Source: Dermatemys mawii (taxonomy: Eukaryota; Chordata; Testudines; Dermatemydidae). From it: a DNA stretch of 64,000 bases. Both the position numbers and the translations under genes were made by a program. Every line of letters begins with the position of its first letter. The stretch's first letter is position 1. The notes below the pieces were generated by a model that did no database searches, had not been told where the DNA came from, and saw nothing but the letters and a program-made list of their open reading frames with translations. The stretch covers positions 22,112,124 to 22,176,123 of the forward strand of contig ML677348.1 of NCBI GenBank assembly GCA_007922305.1. Reading direction: 5' to 3'. Positions 11,361-22,553 of the stretch are shown here, in pieces.

Positions 11361-11799
11361 AATAAACTTTCAAATGACATCACCATATTTACCCATCTTG
11401 TTCTGGTAGAGAGTTTTAATATTATAATTTTATTCAGACAGAAGGTGTCAACCTCACAGTCCACTGAGGAGAGATGCTGTCTCTGGGATGAGTGAGCTGC
11501 TCATTGGGACAAGTCTGGAGGACAGCAGCTTCAGGGTAGCAGCTGTCCTCCAAACTCCACTTCTAGGACTGAAGTCACCAGAGGACAGCAGGAAGCAATC
11601 CACAAAAAAGGCCTTTGTGCTCACTCCTATTCTTTAGTAGAGATGGCAGGGTCCTCTGAGGATTGGGGCTCAAGGGATTTACACTGATGAGTATATGGTG
11701 TATATAGACCTTTATAATATAGGAACTTGTAATTACCTAATACTATACGTTTTGAAATAATGTCACTTCATTTGAAATACTTCTTAGCAAGGTTCCATG
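11361..11799. other. Sequence without recognised genes
   Basis: Nothing recognised. Confidence 0.4.
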
Positions 11800-12374
11800 T
11801 TTGTCACAGAGGTAACGGATTCTGTGACTTTCCATGACCCCCATGACTTCTGCAGCAGCCAAAGCGCCTGGCCCAGGGGTCACCTGATCAGCTCTGGCAG
11901 CCACTGGACCAGGCACATCAGCCATGGCTAGGGCAGTCATGACCCCCCGTCACCTCCCAGCAGCAATTTGAGTGGGGTGAGGGGGAGCTCAGGGTTGTGG
12001 CTGGAGTGCAGAGTGATGGTTACCTGCGGGGGAGGCTCCCCAGAAGGGCAACAAGAACTCCCATCCCTCAGCTCCTAGCTCCACGTGCTGCCTAGGCCCA
12101 CAGGCACCTCCCCTGCACCTCCCATTGGCTGTGGTTCCCCGTTTCCCAGGAGCCAGATAAGGAGTCTGTCCCAGCCTCACCAACCCCCAACCCCAGCACC
12201 TGCGCCCCCACAAGCACCCACGTAGCCCCCCCGGGTTCTGACTCCTTCCGAGCACCTGCAGTGCCTCCCTCGGGCTGCGACCCCCTCCCCAACACCTGTG
12301 GCACACACACCCCTTGGACCATCATCCACAGCGCCCCCACGGCTGCCCTCCTGAGCCACACCCTCCCTCATAAG
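11800..12374. repeat. GC-rich repeat body, probably a transposon interior
   Basis: A C-rich block with many CCCC/CACC runs (gcacctcccctgcacctccc, caccccttggacc). It begins with a small self-complementary end, GTCACAGA...TCTGTGAC at 11803-11830, and runs directly into the palindrome at 12375. Open frames here (for example 11989-12306 minus) come from base composition and are not genes. The abrupt composition change against AT-rich flanks suggests an inserted element. Confidence 0.5.
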
Positions 12375-12485
12375 TTTTAGTCAGGGATTATTTGGTAAAA
12401 GTTGTGGACATGTCATGGGCCGTGAATTTTTGTTTACTGCCTGTAACCTGTCCATGACTTTTACTAAAAATACCCGTGACTAAAA
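12375..12485. repeat. Long imperfect palindrome (snap-back repeat)
   Basis: Left arm ttttagtcagggattatttg continuing through gtaaaagttgtggacatg pairs with a right arm reading ccatgacttttac, taaaaatacccgtgactaaaa. Arms are about 40 bp with roughly 80% identity around a loop of about 29 bp. It forms the right end of the GC-rich repeat and probably represents its terminal hairpin. Confidence 0.7.
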
Positions 12486-12718
12486 TGTAGTCTTAGTTAT
12501 TAGCATTCTGAAGGACTCGAGTGTAGCAGTAATACCACTTTTAAAAGTAACTCTAAAAATTATTTCACTGTTCATTCTGAGGCAGAATATTTCACATGAA
12601 AGTTTCTTTTCAACTTTTTTCCAATTTTTCCATACCAGGCCTTGAGGGATGGAGGGAAATGGGGGAAAAATGTTTTTCCCCCTTGAAATCATACAAGTTT
12701 TTCTAGACCCTCACATCT

Positions 12719-12950
12719 AGAGCTAATTCGATCCTGGGATACATAAACAAGAGAATCTTGATTAGGAGTAGAAAAGTATTTTACGTCTGTATTTGGTATG
12801 GGTGTAATATTGCTGGAATATTGTGTCCAGTTCTGATGCCCACGATTCAAGAAGTATGTTGATAAATTGGAGCGAGTTCCTTAGAAGAGCCATGAGAAAT
12901 TCATCTGCACCCAGGAACTCAAAGATCTGTTAAGGCCTTGAAAGTATGGT
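12719..12950 (+). pseudogene. Old CR1/L3-like LINE fragment
   Basis: The plus-strand translation shows ILGYINKRILIRSRKVFYVCIWYG, then AGILCPVLMP. This resembles the segment after the reverse transcriptase thumb in CR1/L3 LINEs (usually I..CI..R...SR.V...LY..LVRP.LEYC.QFW). It then decays. Highly diverged, with no other part of the element visible. Confidence 0.5.
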
Positions 12951-13004
12951 TTCATTGTTTGTGCATTTTTGTTTGAGAGACACTAATAGTTTTGTATGGC
13001 CTAG

Positions 13005-13205
13005 TGAATACAGTAGGTGATTAGGAGCAAGGATTCCTAGCTTCTAGTCTTGTTCTACCATTGATTTGCTGGGTGATCACTTAAACTCCAAGAATTAACC
13101 AGTCAGTATAATAGTACACCATATTCAGTGTTGTGTTGAGTGTTGCCAAATGTAACGAATGCTGGTAAAGCACTTTGAGACCCTAGGATGGAAATTGATA
13201 TCAAA
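13005..13205 (+). mobile_element. MIR SINE
   Basis: In order: cctagtgaatacagtaggtg, gattcctagcttctagtctt, tgctgggtgatcacttaaac and ggtaaagcactttgagaccc. These are the MIR body segments (gain of 'tgggtgac' core and 'aaagcactttgag' tail) in sense orientation. Diverged but nearly full length. Confidence 0.7.
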
Positions 13206-13800
13206 ATGCAAGTATTAGTTCTTTTGAAACTTGGGTAGCTATAATCTCAACCCTTCACTAGTGATATCCTATAATTATGACAGATTAATGCATAATGCCA
13301 GTAAAATATAAATCAATCAGTTGGCTTCAAAGTGAAGATGAAGTTTAAATTGGATTTTAATAATACATTGAAACTGTTTGACATCACAATCACTCAATGA
13401 ACATCTATCCTGCCTATACATTAAAAAATGTTGCCCATTCAAATGAAACGAATTCTGAAGTGTTAATGAGTCTGCATCAAATGTGTCTTTTCTCTTAAAA
13501 GATGCTTAGTAGTGTACTGCTGGAAATGTCAACAATAAAAGCAGTGACTTAATTACATTTATTTCTTTTTTGTGAAAGAAGCCTTAATTAACAAACTGAT
13601 GGCTCTCGGGTATAAATTTCCTAGGACTGGTGTTGATTGTAAGTACACATTTATTAAGATCCAGACTTGGAAATCCTTTGCTGACACATCTTCTAGAAAG
13701 ATTAAAATTATCAAAAGTAAAACCCAGTATTTCCTCCGAGCTTTAAAAATCCCCTCCCCTTACTGGAGGAACTTAAAAAGAATCTGAGAATGAAGAAATA
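13206..13800. other. AT-rich sequence without recognised genes
   Basis: No gene or transposon recognised. The 71-codon open frame at 13572-13787 has no domain. Confidence 0.4.
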
Positions 13801-14785
13801 AAATTGAAATGTAGAGCTGGAAGAGACCTCAAGAAGTCATCAAGTCCAGGCCCCCTGTGCTGTGACAGGACCAAGTAAACCTAGACCATCCCTGACAGGT
13901 ATTTGTCCAAGTTGTTTTGAAAAGCTTCCAATGATGGGGATTCCACAACCTCTCTTGAAAGCCTATTCCAGATCTTAACTACCCTTATAGTTAGGAAACT
14001 TTTCCTACTGTTTAACTGAAATCTCCCTTGCTCCAGATTAACCCATTACTACTTGTCCTCCCTTCAGTGAGCATAGAGAACAATTGATCACAGTACTCTT
14101 TATAACAGCCCTTAATGGTCTGGAAAATTATCAGGTCCTTATTCAGTCTTCTTTTCTTGAGACTAAACATGCCCAGTTTTTTTAACCTTTCCTCATAGGT
14201 CAGGTTTTCTAAACCTTTTTATCATTTTTGTTGCTCTCCTCTAGGCTCTTTCCTGTTTATCCACATTTTCTTAAATTGTGGTGCCCAGAATTGGACTCAG
14301 TCATTCAGCTGGGACCTCAGTCACCAGTGCCGAGCAGAGCAGGGTAGTGACGTGCTGTGTCTTACAAACACCACTCCCATTAATACACACCATAATTATA
14401 CTAGCCTTTTTTGCAGCTGTATCATACTGACTGCTCATATTTGGTTTTTGGTCCACTATAACCCCTAGATCCTTTTCAGCAGTACACCACATAAAACAAG
14501 TATTCCCCATTTTGTAGCTGTGCGTTTCATTTTTCCTTCCCAAGTGAAGTACTTTGCAATTGTCTTTATTGAATTTCAGCTTGTTGAATTCAGACCAAAT
14601 TCTCCAATTTGTCAAGGTAATTTTGAATTTTAAACCTGTCCTCCAAAATGCTTGCAACCCCTCCCATCTTGGGATCACATACAGATTTTATAAGCACACT
14701 CTCTACTTCATTATCCAAATCATTGATGAAAATATTTTCCAGTACCAGCCTCAGGACTGACCCGTGCTGGACCCCACTAGCTATG
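13801..14785 (-). pseudogene. CR1 LINE: RT C-terminal end plus 3' UTR
   Basis: Minus-strand CR1, 5'-truncated. From high to low coordinates it gives FNKLKFNKDNCKVLHLGRKN (14600-14520), AEKDLGVIVDQKPNMSSQ (14490-14430) and AAKKASIIMVCINGSG (14420-14360), the CR1 post-thumb motifs. Then comes the 3' UTR, complement of tagagctggaagagacctca at 13811. The C-terminal part after 14360 is scrambled by frameshifts (the [12 protein letters not shown] block is visible only in pieces), so it is dead. The non-coding stretch is the same type as other CR1 3' regions in the window. Confidence 0.9.
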
Positions 14786-16384
14786 AATGTGTTGAAAGAA
14801 ATTATGATTTTAAAATTAGAGACTAAAAGTATAGGACAGGGTTAGATGATAAATGATCATAGCAAACAAGATTTGTTGTTTTGGAGTGGGTTAGTGTTGG
14901 GGGAACTTGGAGAAGACTGCACTGCTGAACTCATCTGCACTTTTGATATAAACGAGACTTAATCCCCAGGCCCCAAATTCAGCTCTTGATAGCATGACTA
15001 ATTTCCCATTCTCCCCCTCTGTAATCTCTGGAATTACTCATGGGAGTAAATGATTCTGGATCATGCAAGGCTAGTTAGTGAATTATTAATTCAGAATGCT
15101 ATCTAACCAACCACCTGATGGTTTTCAACTTCCAAATCAGAGTCAGTCTGGATATTGTTTTCTTCAGATGGAAAATACTGTTAAACATGGCTTTCTCTTC
15201 AAAGTGGCAACATAGCTTTTATAAAAGGCTAAAATCAGAAATGCTTGTAAAAGTGCAAGAAGGGCCATCTTTTAAAAAACAAATAACTTTGGAATAACCA
15301 CTTAGATATTTGTGTGCACATACACAACAGATTTAGGGATGTGATGTGTTTTAGATGCCAAATTTCACTTTACAAAAAAAATGGAAATTAGGAATGAAAA
15401 TCTGACAGCACCCCCAAAGTTATCAGTGTAACAGAAGTCTTTGGAGACTCAATAAGTTTCCAGAATCCTTTATCCCTAGACAGTTTGGGCTCAGCCCATC
15501 AAGAATGGGAAATGCATGCAATAAAATTTTCAGCGGCATGAAAATTGGGCTCAGAGATTTGCATGACATCCACATCACAGAAGTGGTCCTTTCTTCCCAT
15601 TTGTTCTTCTTCCCTTTCTTGATAAGCAGCTGCCCTTAGTTCTCCACCCACAAGCTGTAATGAAGCTTGAAAATTATATTAAAATAAAAGAAATAATTTA
15701 GAGTAATAAGTAATTGGGTCAACAGGAATATTAACCGCATCACTACAGCTAGGGTACCGATATTCCAAATACCTCTACATTGAATGGCATGGGCTTAATC
15801 CAGTAAATTTACCCATTAATCATGTGAGTTAGATGAAGTTGAAGTTGGTCCAGGCCTCATATTTGCAACAACATCTCCTCATTCCATTAATTTCAATGAA
15901 ATTTGCATTTTAAAGCACAGCAAAAGAAAACTCCGGAGGAATGGGGAAGAGATGTCCAGGATTGGTAGTGAAGGAGTTAAATCATAAAAAAATGCATCTA
16001 TGTACATCATTTGTAATAATAGATATTATAATAATAATTCATCTATATACATCATTATGCTAATAGATATTTCTGTATTTATTATCTGGGTGCCCTAGAA
16101 CTTGGGTCTGCCTCTTTCACGTGCAATTGACATTCAGTGCTGTTTATTTCTCTAGTGAAGACTTGTCTGGAGAAAGATGAGCAGCATGGTCCCTGCCACT
16201 CTTGGAGAACTTCCAGCTTTCATACCCTTTAAATGGGGTATATGTGTGTGTCCTTCTCAGTTGGATGTAGATTCATCTAAGCACAGACAGAATAGCGTCA
16301 TTGCCACTGGGTTTCCCATGCTGAGCTATTCAGAGCTGGCAACAGGATTCCCTCTGCACTGTGTAATATGTGCAGGGTTTAAAT
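14786..16384. other. AT-rich sequence without recognised genes
   Basis: Nothing recognised on either strand. Confidence 0.45.
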
Positions 16385-16740
16385 CAGGGATCGGCAACCC
16401 TGGCACGCGGGACCACAGGGTAAGCACCCTTAGCGGGCCCCACCGGTTTGTTTACCTGGCGGTTCGCCGATCACGGCTCCCACTGGCTCATAGGCTGAGG
16501 CAAGGTGGGGATAGGGGGTGGCGGTTCCCTGGGGAGGGGAGACCCTGAGATATGAGGGGGAACTGTCAGGGGCAGCATTCCAGGGAAGAGGAAACTGGGG
16601 TCCAGGATCCGGGAGAGACACCAGGCCAGCAGTGAGTGGGACATTGGCCTGCAAGAGGGCACTCTGGAGGCTGGTGAGCTAATTCCCTGGATGTAGCAGC
16701 AGGAGGCATCGCAGGGGTGGGTCGCTGCATGGCTACACAT
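16385..16740. mobile_element. hAT-like non-autonomous element, one end
   Basis: Begins CAGGGATCGGCAACC, a hAT-type terminus (compare CAGGGGTGGCCAACC at 17091), and continues with GC-rich sequence (ggtttgtttacctggcggtt) known from chelonian hAT MITEs. The far end is not identifiable. It may be truncated near 16560 and followed by an unrelated segment, so the right boundary is a guess. The open frames in it are compositional. Confidence 0.5.
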
Positions 16741-17082
16741 CTATTTAAAACATAAAATAAAAACAGAGAACCTCTAAAAAATTATCCAAATAAATGCATT
16801 CATTTCACTCCTTTTCAATTCTAAATAATCGAACCCACTCAGCTCATAGAAATAATCTGGTAGATTTCAAAATTATGGAATAATGTTTAGTGTTTATTTT
16901 GTATTTTATTTTGTTGTTTATTTTTTTGCCCATTATAATAAAATGGTTCAACTGTAACGTCAAAAGACGGCAAAGCTAGAATCAAAAAAAGGAAAACAAG
17001 ATGGATGATAATCTTATTAAGAAAAATTAGAGATTTGATGTGAGTATTTTTTTTTACAAGACAATTAAATGAATTAGGGAGC

Positions 17083-17532
17083 TCACAGATCAGGGGTGGC
17101 CAACCTGTGGCTCCAGAGCCACATGTGGCTCTTCAGAAGTTAATATTCAGCTCCTTGTATTGGCACCGACTCCAGAGCTGGAGCTACAGGTGCCAACTTT
17201 CTAATGTGCCAGGGGGTGCTCACTGCTCAACCCCTGGGTCTTCCACAGACCCTGTCCCCTCTCCACCCATCCCCACACCCTCCCCATAGCCAGTCATGCC
17301 CTCTTCCCCTTCCCCCCCGAGCCTCCTGTATTCAACAAAACAGCTGATTGGGAGGTGCAGGGAGGGAGGGAGACGCACTGATTGGCAGGGCTGCCGGTGG
17401 GTGGGAGGTACTGGGAGCAGGGTGCGGGAGCTGATGGGGAGGCTGCTGATGTATTACCATGGCTCTTTGTCAATGTACATTGGTAAATTCTGGCTCCTTC
17501 TCAGGCTTAGGTTGGCCACCCCTGTCACAGAT
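17083..17532. mobile_element. hAT MITE with perfect 8-bp target duplication
   Basis: The element proper is 17091-17524 (434 bp). The left terminus CAGGGGTGGCCAACCTGTGG is the inverted repeat of the right terminus, which ends GGTTGGCCACCCCTG. It is flanked on both sides by TCACAGAT (17083-17090 and 17525-17532), an exact 8-bp duplication as made by hAT transposases. The interior is C-rich and non-coding, and the open frames at 17107-17289 and 17296-17607 are compositional. The exact duplication suggests a relatively recent insertion. Confidence 0.93.
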
Positions 17533-17611
17533 GATACACAAGTTACAAAAATGAACAAGGATTCTAGAAAAATTAAATCACAATGTCAAAAATACAATGC
17601 AAGCTAACTAC

Positions 17612-17955
17612 AAAATGTCTTTCATTGCTGAAACATGTAGCCAACCATATTTCAAATGTTCTGCTGTAAATTAGTAGCATACCCACAGTTTAAAATGTTT
17701 TAGTGTTAATAAGTAGCCTTTACAACTTGAAATGTTCTGCTGTAAATAAGTAGCCTATTTATACCTGAAATGTTCTAAAGTAAATACGTAGCCTCTTCAC
17801 CCTTGAAATATTCTGCTGTAAATAAGTAGCCTATTTATACCTGAAATGTTCTAAAGTAAATACGTAGCCTCTTCACCCTTGAAATATTCTGCTGTAAATA
17901 AGTAGCTTATCTATGCTTGAAAATCTTTTACTGTAAACATGTACACAAATGCTGA
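17612..17955. repeat. 38-bp minisatellite with 76-bp higher-order unit
   Basis: Monomers start at 17652, 17690, 17728, 17766, 17804, 17842, 17880 and 17918, exactly 38 bp apart, with a more diverged unit before 17652. Each has the pattern tgaaatgttctgctgtaaat, then aagtagcc. Two monomer types alternate in the middle, so 17728-17803 and 17804-17879 are 76-bp dimers differing at one position. Outer monomers are more diverged. Confidence 0.95.
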
Positions 17956-19655
17956 ATGGTGCATAAATGTCGAAAAGACTTAAAACGATGGAATACTAAT
18001 TAAGAACACAAAATGAAGCAGTCAGACAGGTTATTATCCTTATCACTGAATCAAAGCTCAAGCATGCAAGGTATAATATAACAGGCTGAGCTGACGACAA
18101 AGGGATGATAGATAGATATTAAACACAGACATGGATACAGACAGAGGGATAATGTCCAAAAACTTTAAATGTGCGTTCTCACAAAACTCACTGTATGAGA
18201 TTGTCCTCACAAATTTTCACCTTGAATCTGGGCCCATAGACTACGAAAGTCTATGATAATGGCTAAGCCAGGGCTCAATCAACCAACCAACCAACCAACC
18301 AGTCACCTCTTTTACCTACCATATGAAGGTAATAATGAGCAATTCTCACACATAAATAATTCCTTAGTCAACTAGACATAAAACTATAAAGACACTAAAA
18401 TGTAACAATTCTCTCCATTTCAACACGGGCTTGATCCAGCATCAGGCACTGGTAGTGGTTTGTTTATATAATCAGCTGTTCTAAGAGAACATGTTCACCA
18501 TGGTTAATCTTGTGCTATCAGAATCAATATATTTTTATTAATATTTATGAACATTTAAAACTCTTTAATATGACAAAATCTATATCAGTTAACAAAAAAG
18601 TTATCTTTTATTAAAGCACATCTCTTAATTGCTTAAATTTGCAGCTCTAAGCTGAGAGTGTGTGTCACATTTTGGACCAATAGGGATGTACATAAAAAAA
18701 AGTTGTGAAATTTCCCAAATGCCAAAAAATTAACAAGTGTCTAAATTCGAGGCCTCCTTTGATCTTGAGATCCAGGCCAAATGGCCCTCCTGTTCCCCTC
18801 CCCCACATTGGCCCTCATACTACATTATTCTGCAGAAAGGCTCATTAATTTCAAGTCCCAAGGATGAGTCAGCTACTCTTAACCTTCACTTCAGGTCTGA
18901 TTAGCATATGCCTCTTTCACGGAATACACAGAGACCTTGTCTAATTTAACCTTGGCTTTCTCCATACAAAGATTATGCATTCTTTTAAGTTAAAAAAATC
19001 TGTAACATATTCTTCTAAATTTTCCCCTCAGGAGGTTACTATAGCAACAAAATGACAGGGTCAAGGCTAGTCATAACAGGTGCAATGAATTGTTAGTAAA
19101 AATTACATAAGACATCTGAAAATAAATAAAAGTGGCATCTACCAAAGAAAACCTGATTTCTCAATTTCTGATACATCTGTAAGGATGAAGTGGGAAATGT
19201 CTTAAACTAATATAGCCCAATGGATTAGAGCTGTAGGGTATGGCTGCTGACCTGTAAGTGGCCTGTGTGTGAGTTTGTTTGTCACTGAACAGGTCTGTTT
19301 CCCTGCACACATCTTTGAAAGTGAACATGATATTTTCATTTGTTGCAGCTATGCCAGTGTTTGAAGGGGAAGTCCTAGCCATTGCTTTGTAAGAGACACG
19401 GTCTTGACAAGAGTCTTAAAAAACAAAACAAAAAAGGCCTTCTTTTTGTATCTCTTGTATTTTTGCGTGTTCTTAATAAATCTGGCTTCTTTTTAACATG
19501 CCAAAAGTTTTAGATTACATAACTTACAAAAAAATTAAAAGAAATATGAATATAGTTAGCCTAAGGAAATCATTCCTCTGGAATGATTTGACTGAAAAGA
19601 CTTTGTGTTTGTGCTGAATGTAATTGTCATGCATTATTTTTAACCTAATAGATTG
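17956..19655. other. AT-rich sequence without recognised genes
   Basis: Contains the (CAAC)n repeat at 18277-18302. No gene or transposon recognised. Confidence 0.45.
18277..18302. repeat. (CAAC)n microsatellite
   Basis: About six tandem CAAC units. Confidence 0.9.
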
Positions 19656-19659
19656 TGTC

Positions 19660-19990
19660 ATTAAAAGATTGCAGCTAGTACAGAATGACATGGCTAGGGG
19701 CCAAATAGAGTCAGGTTATTTGGTCATAATAGTTTGCTTTTGAAATTGCTTCACTGACTACCAATAACATCTGCTATTAATTTCAAAGTTTTTCTGTTTA
19801 TTTTTGAGGACCCTTCATAATAGTTCAATATGACTTAATGCCATGCCTTTTTTCTAGTCATCTTTTGAGGTTTGAGGTTGCTCGTATCTGGCTATGTGCT
19901 GAATATAATTCGAAAACACTAAGGATGAGAGCTTTAAATAGCTATGCTCCACACTTCTGAAAGCACCTTCCTTCATACAGTTGGAAGGCT
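19660..19990 (+). pseudogene. L2-like LINE fragment
   Basis: The plus-strand reading begins LQLVQN (gattgcagctagtacagaat). It is followed after decay by a TDYQ segment where L2 has LHWLPV, and by ISKFFCLFLRTLH where L2 has FKIL....KALH. The order matches the C-terminal part of the L2 reverse transcriptase ORF. Many stops. Confidence is limited by divergence. Confidence 0.5.
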
Positions 19991-20204
19991 TGACTTTTGT
20001 ATTTAAACAATAAAAAAAGTTATATAGTTGATGCTACTTTTCACAGCTTTTGAATTTGAAAGTGCCTGAGCCTCATTCTGGGAAGGATAGTGCACAGAAG
20101 TATGTGATTGTTAAAGGGTTAAAACACAGTAAGCTATAAGCACATAAATGAAAAGAATTTGTAGAAGTAAGGGTTATATAAAAACCTAAGTGGAAGAAAA
20201 CAGC

Positions 20205-20492
20205 TATTTACGCTGGATAAAGTAAAACTAGGAATGAATGACTGCAGCTTAAGATCAGTTGAACTTAAGAATTTTTTCCCAATCACTTATCAGAAAGGAC
20301 ATCAGATAACGGAATGCTTTTCCTGGTGGGGTAATTATGATTCATACAGTAGATGCATTCCAGGCAAGATTAGATAGACACTTGGAAAGTACCGTATATA
20401 CATTATTACAGTGGCCATCCTGAAGTCTTAGGAGATGACGTTGGACTCAGTGACTCAAGAGATCCTTTACAATCCTGTTATCTATGATTTTT
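20205..20492 (+). mobile_element. CR1 LINE 3' UTR
   Basis: Non-coding tail of a plus-strand CR1: ggcaagattagatagacact, then gatgacgttggactcagtga and ctatgatt at the end. These correspond to the CR1 tail segments 'agattggataaacacttg', 'ggttggactagatgacct' and the terminal 'attctatg' repeat. Confidence 0.65.
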
Positions 20493-21392
20493 TGTTTCAT
20501 TTTTCTGTTCCTTTCTGTTTCTTCATTATCATTTCTCTCTTTTGGTCTTTTGTGTGTTCAAATCCACCCAGACAGGTGCCTGGCTGGCACTGGGAAGAGG
20601 CTGAAAACAATTAATTCCACAGTAATTCATAGGAAATACTGTGAGATTGAACAATTCCTGGGACGTTTTATTGCAAAAAGGTACTGATGGTATTTGTTGC
20701 CAGTGGACAGATTGAAATGCCAAATGGGCATGCTCGAGATTAGGATCTGTTTTCACTGGATTTCATATTATTTGGAGAGTTTTGGCTCTAGTCTCAATGA
20801 TTTGCCACTTCTAAGATGCTCCAGATAGATGGTCTGTTTGGAGTTAGTACCTGTCCTGGTGCATTTCCAGCTGGTGGTCATAAGCATGAGGATTTTGCCT
20901 TGTTCCGACGGCTCCAAGGGAACCCTACAGACACTGTACGCCTTATGACACTAATACATTCTCTGTGGAGTTGCGGTGGTGGCTAATGTCATCAATGGAG
21001 AAAGAACCCTTGGTTTTCTTGAATGCTCTGGCCTTGGAACGGGCTGCAAAAACAATCACAGGCTGTGAAATTAGGGCAGTGTTTAAAAAAAAACAAGAGG
21101 AGGATATGTAAATAGTGCCAGCTGGATGTGAAATCAGTTTGGCATTTCACAATAAAAAATATTTCTTTTCCGTTATTTTGCCTGGCATCTAACATCAATG
21201 CTACTGCCACATCATCATTCAGACTTAGCACTCTGGAAAGGAAACTCTCCCCAGCAGAGACCAAGCTGTTGCTTAAATTCCATAGAACAGGATCCCATTG
21301 TGGGGGATTGCATGGGATGGAGAAGTTGGCAAATGGTTTTTCCAACAATCAAGTATGCAGATGAGCCCAACCACAGGATTTCTCAGAGGAGC

Positions 21393-22142
21393 TGATAGAG
21401 CAGGGGTAGGCAAACTACAGCCTATGGGCCACATCCAGCCTGCGGGCCCTTCCTGCCCGGCCCTGAGCTCGTTGCGGGAGCTCCCCTTGCCCCTCCCCGG
21501 CTATCGCTCTGCAGTCACACTGCCGCACAGGCAGCACTCTGGGGGGGTGGGGCACTGTGCGACAGCATGTCTGAGTCCGGCTGCTGCTCTGAGCAATGTG
21601 GTAAGGGGGCTGGAGCCAGCAGTGGGAGGGGGGGTTGGATAAAGGGCAGGGAGTTCTGGGGGGCAGTCAGGGCACAGGGATCAGGGGGCAGTTGGATGGG
21701 GTGGAGGTTCTGGCGGGGTTGGATGGGGCATGGGAGTCCCGTGGTCTGTCAAGGAGCGGGGATGTGGATGGGGTCACGGCAGTCAGGGAACAGGGAGGGG
21801 TTGGATGGGGGTGGTGTCCTGGGGGCGTGATTAGGGTGGTGGTCTCTGGAGTGGGTGGTCAGGGACAAGGATCAGGGGTGTTGGATAGGGAGCGGGGTCC
21901 CGGGGGGTGGTGGTTAGAGCAGGGGTCTGTGGAGGGGGCGGTCAGGGGACAAGGAAGTGGGGGGTTGGATGGGTTACAGGTTCTGAGGGGGACAGTCAGG
22001 GGGCAGGAAGTGAGAGGAGGTCAGATAGGGGGTGGGGCCAGGCTGTTTGGGGAGGCATAGCCTTCCCTACCCAGCCCTCCCTACAATTTTGAACCCCGAT
22101 GTGGCCCACAGGCCAAAAAGTTTGCCCACCCCTGTGATAGAG
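21393..22142. mobile_element. hAT non-autonomous element with perfect 8-bp duplication
   Basis: Element 21401-22134 (734 bp). The left end CAGGGGTAGGCAAACTACAG and the right end, read inward as CAGGGGTGGGCAAACTTTTT, are inverted repeats; the similarity continues through a GGGCCACAT segment. The flanking 8-mer TGATAGAG is identical on both sides (21393-21400, 22135-22142). The interior is G-rich minisatellite-like DNA with repeated ggggtg/ggatgggg units, which creates several overlapping spurious open frames (21298-22092). A truncated inverted copy of the same family is at 55303-55620. Confidence 0.93.
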
Positions 22143-22553
22143 GAAAGCACTAAGAATAACTGGATTTTTTAAAAATCATTAAGAGCTAAATCAAGAGCTA
22201 AATCATTAAGGCTATTTAACCCTTGTTATCTATTGTTGTCAGGGTTGTGAGGAAAAACTGCTTAAACTTCTTTGTGTAGGGGAGATGCCCCCAGTCTGGG
22301 CATTATTCCAGGTATTTGTTCCCCATAAATAAAGAAGTAACCAATTGCGTCGTAGCTTTAGACCAGGAAGGGTTGTCGCTGGGCTAGTGCCCAGAGGAGA
22401 GTTCTTTCAAACCAAAGAGTTCAGTAAGATACATGACATACACTGCTGGACTCATTTACACAACGCTGGAAGTCTGCTTCTTAGGCTGATCTGTGACTAA
22501 TGTAAATGAGAGACACCAGAGTGCTAGAAAAACTCATTCCCAGTGTGACAGGT
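22143..22553. other. Unassigned stretch
   Basis: No assignment. A ccccataaataaagaagtaa segment near 22320 looks like an LTR polyadenylation region, but no termini were found. Confidence 0.35.

Noticed and set aside
11989..12361. Three overlapping minus-strand frames of 64-105 codons
   Set aside because: Base composition of a GC-rich repeat, no domain and no splice or start context.
16385..16740. CpG island promoter of a host gene
   Set aside because: GC enrichment comes from a hAT-like repeat; no exon or transcription start signal follows.
17612..17955. CRISPR-like regular repeats
   Set aside because: Repeats are contiguous 38-bp units without unique spacers, in a vertebrate context; this is a minisatellite.
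21298..22092. Several long overlapping open frames in G-rich DNA
   Set aside because: They lie inside the hAT element and arise from repeated G-rich units; no domain, low-complexity Gly/Trp-rich translation.
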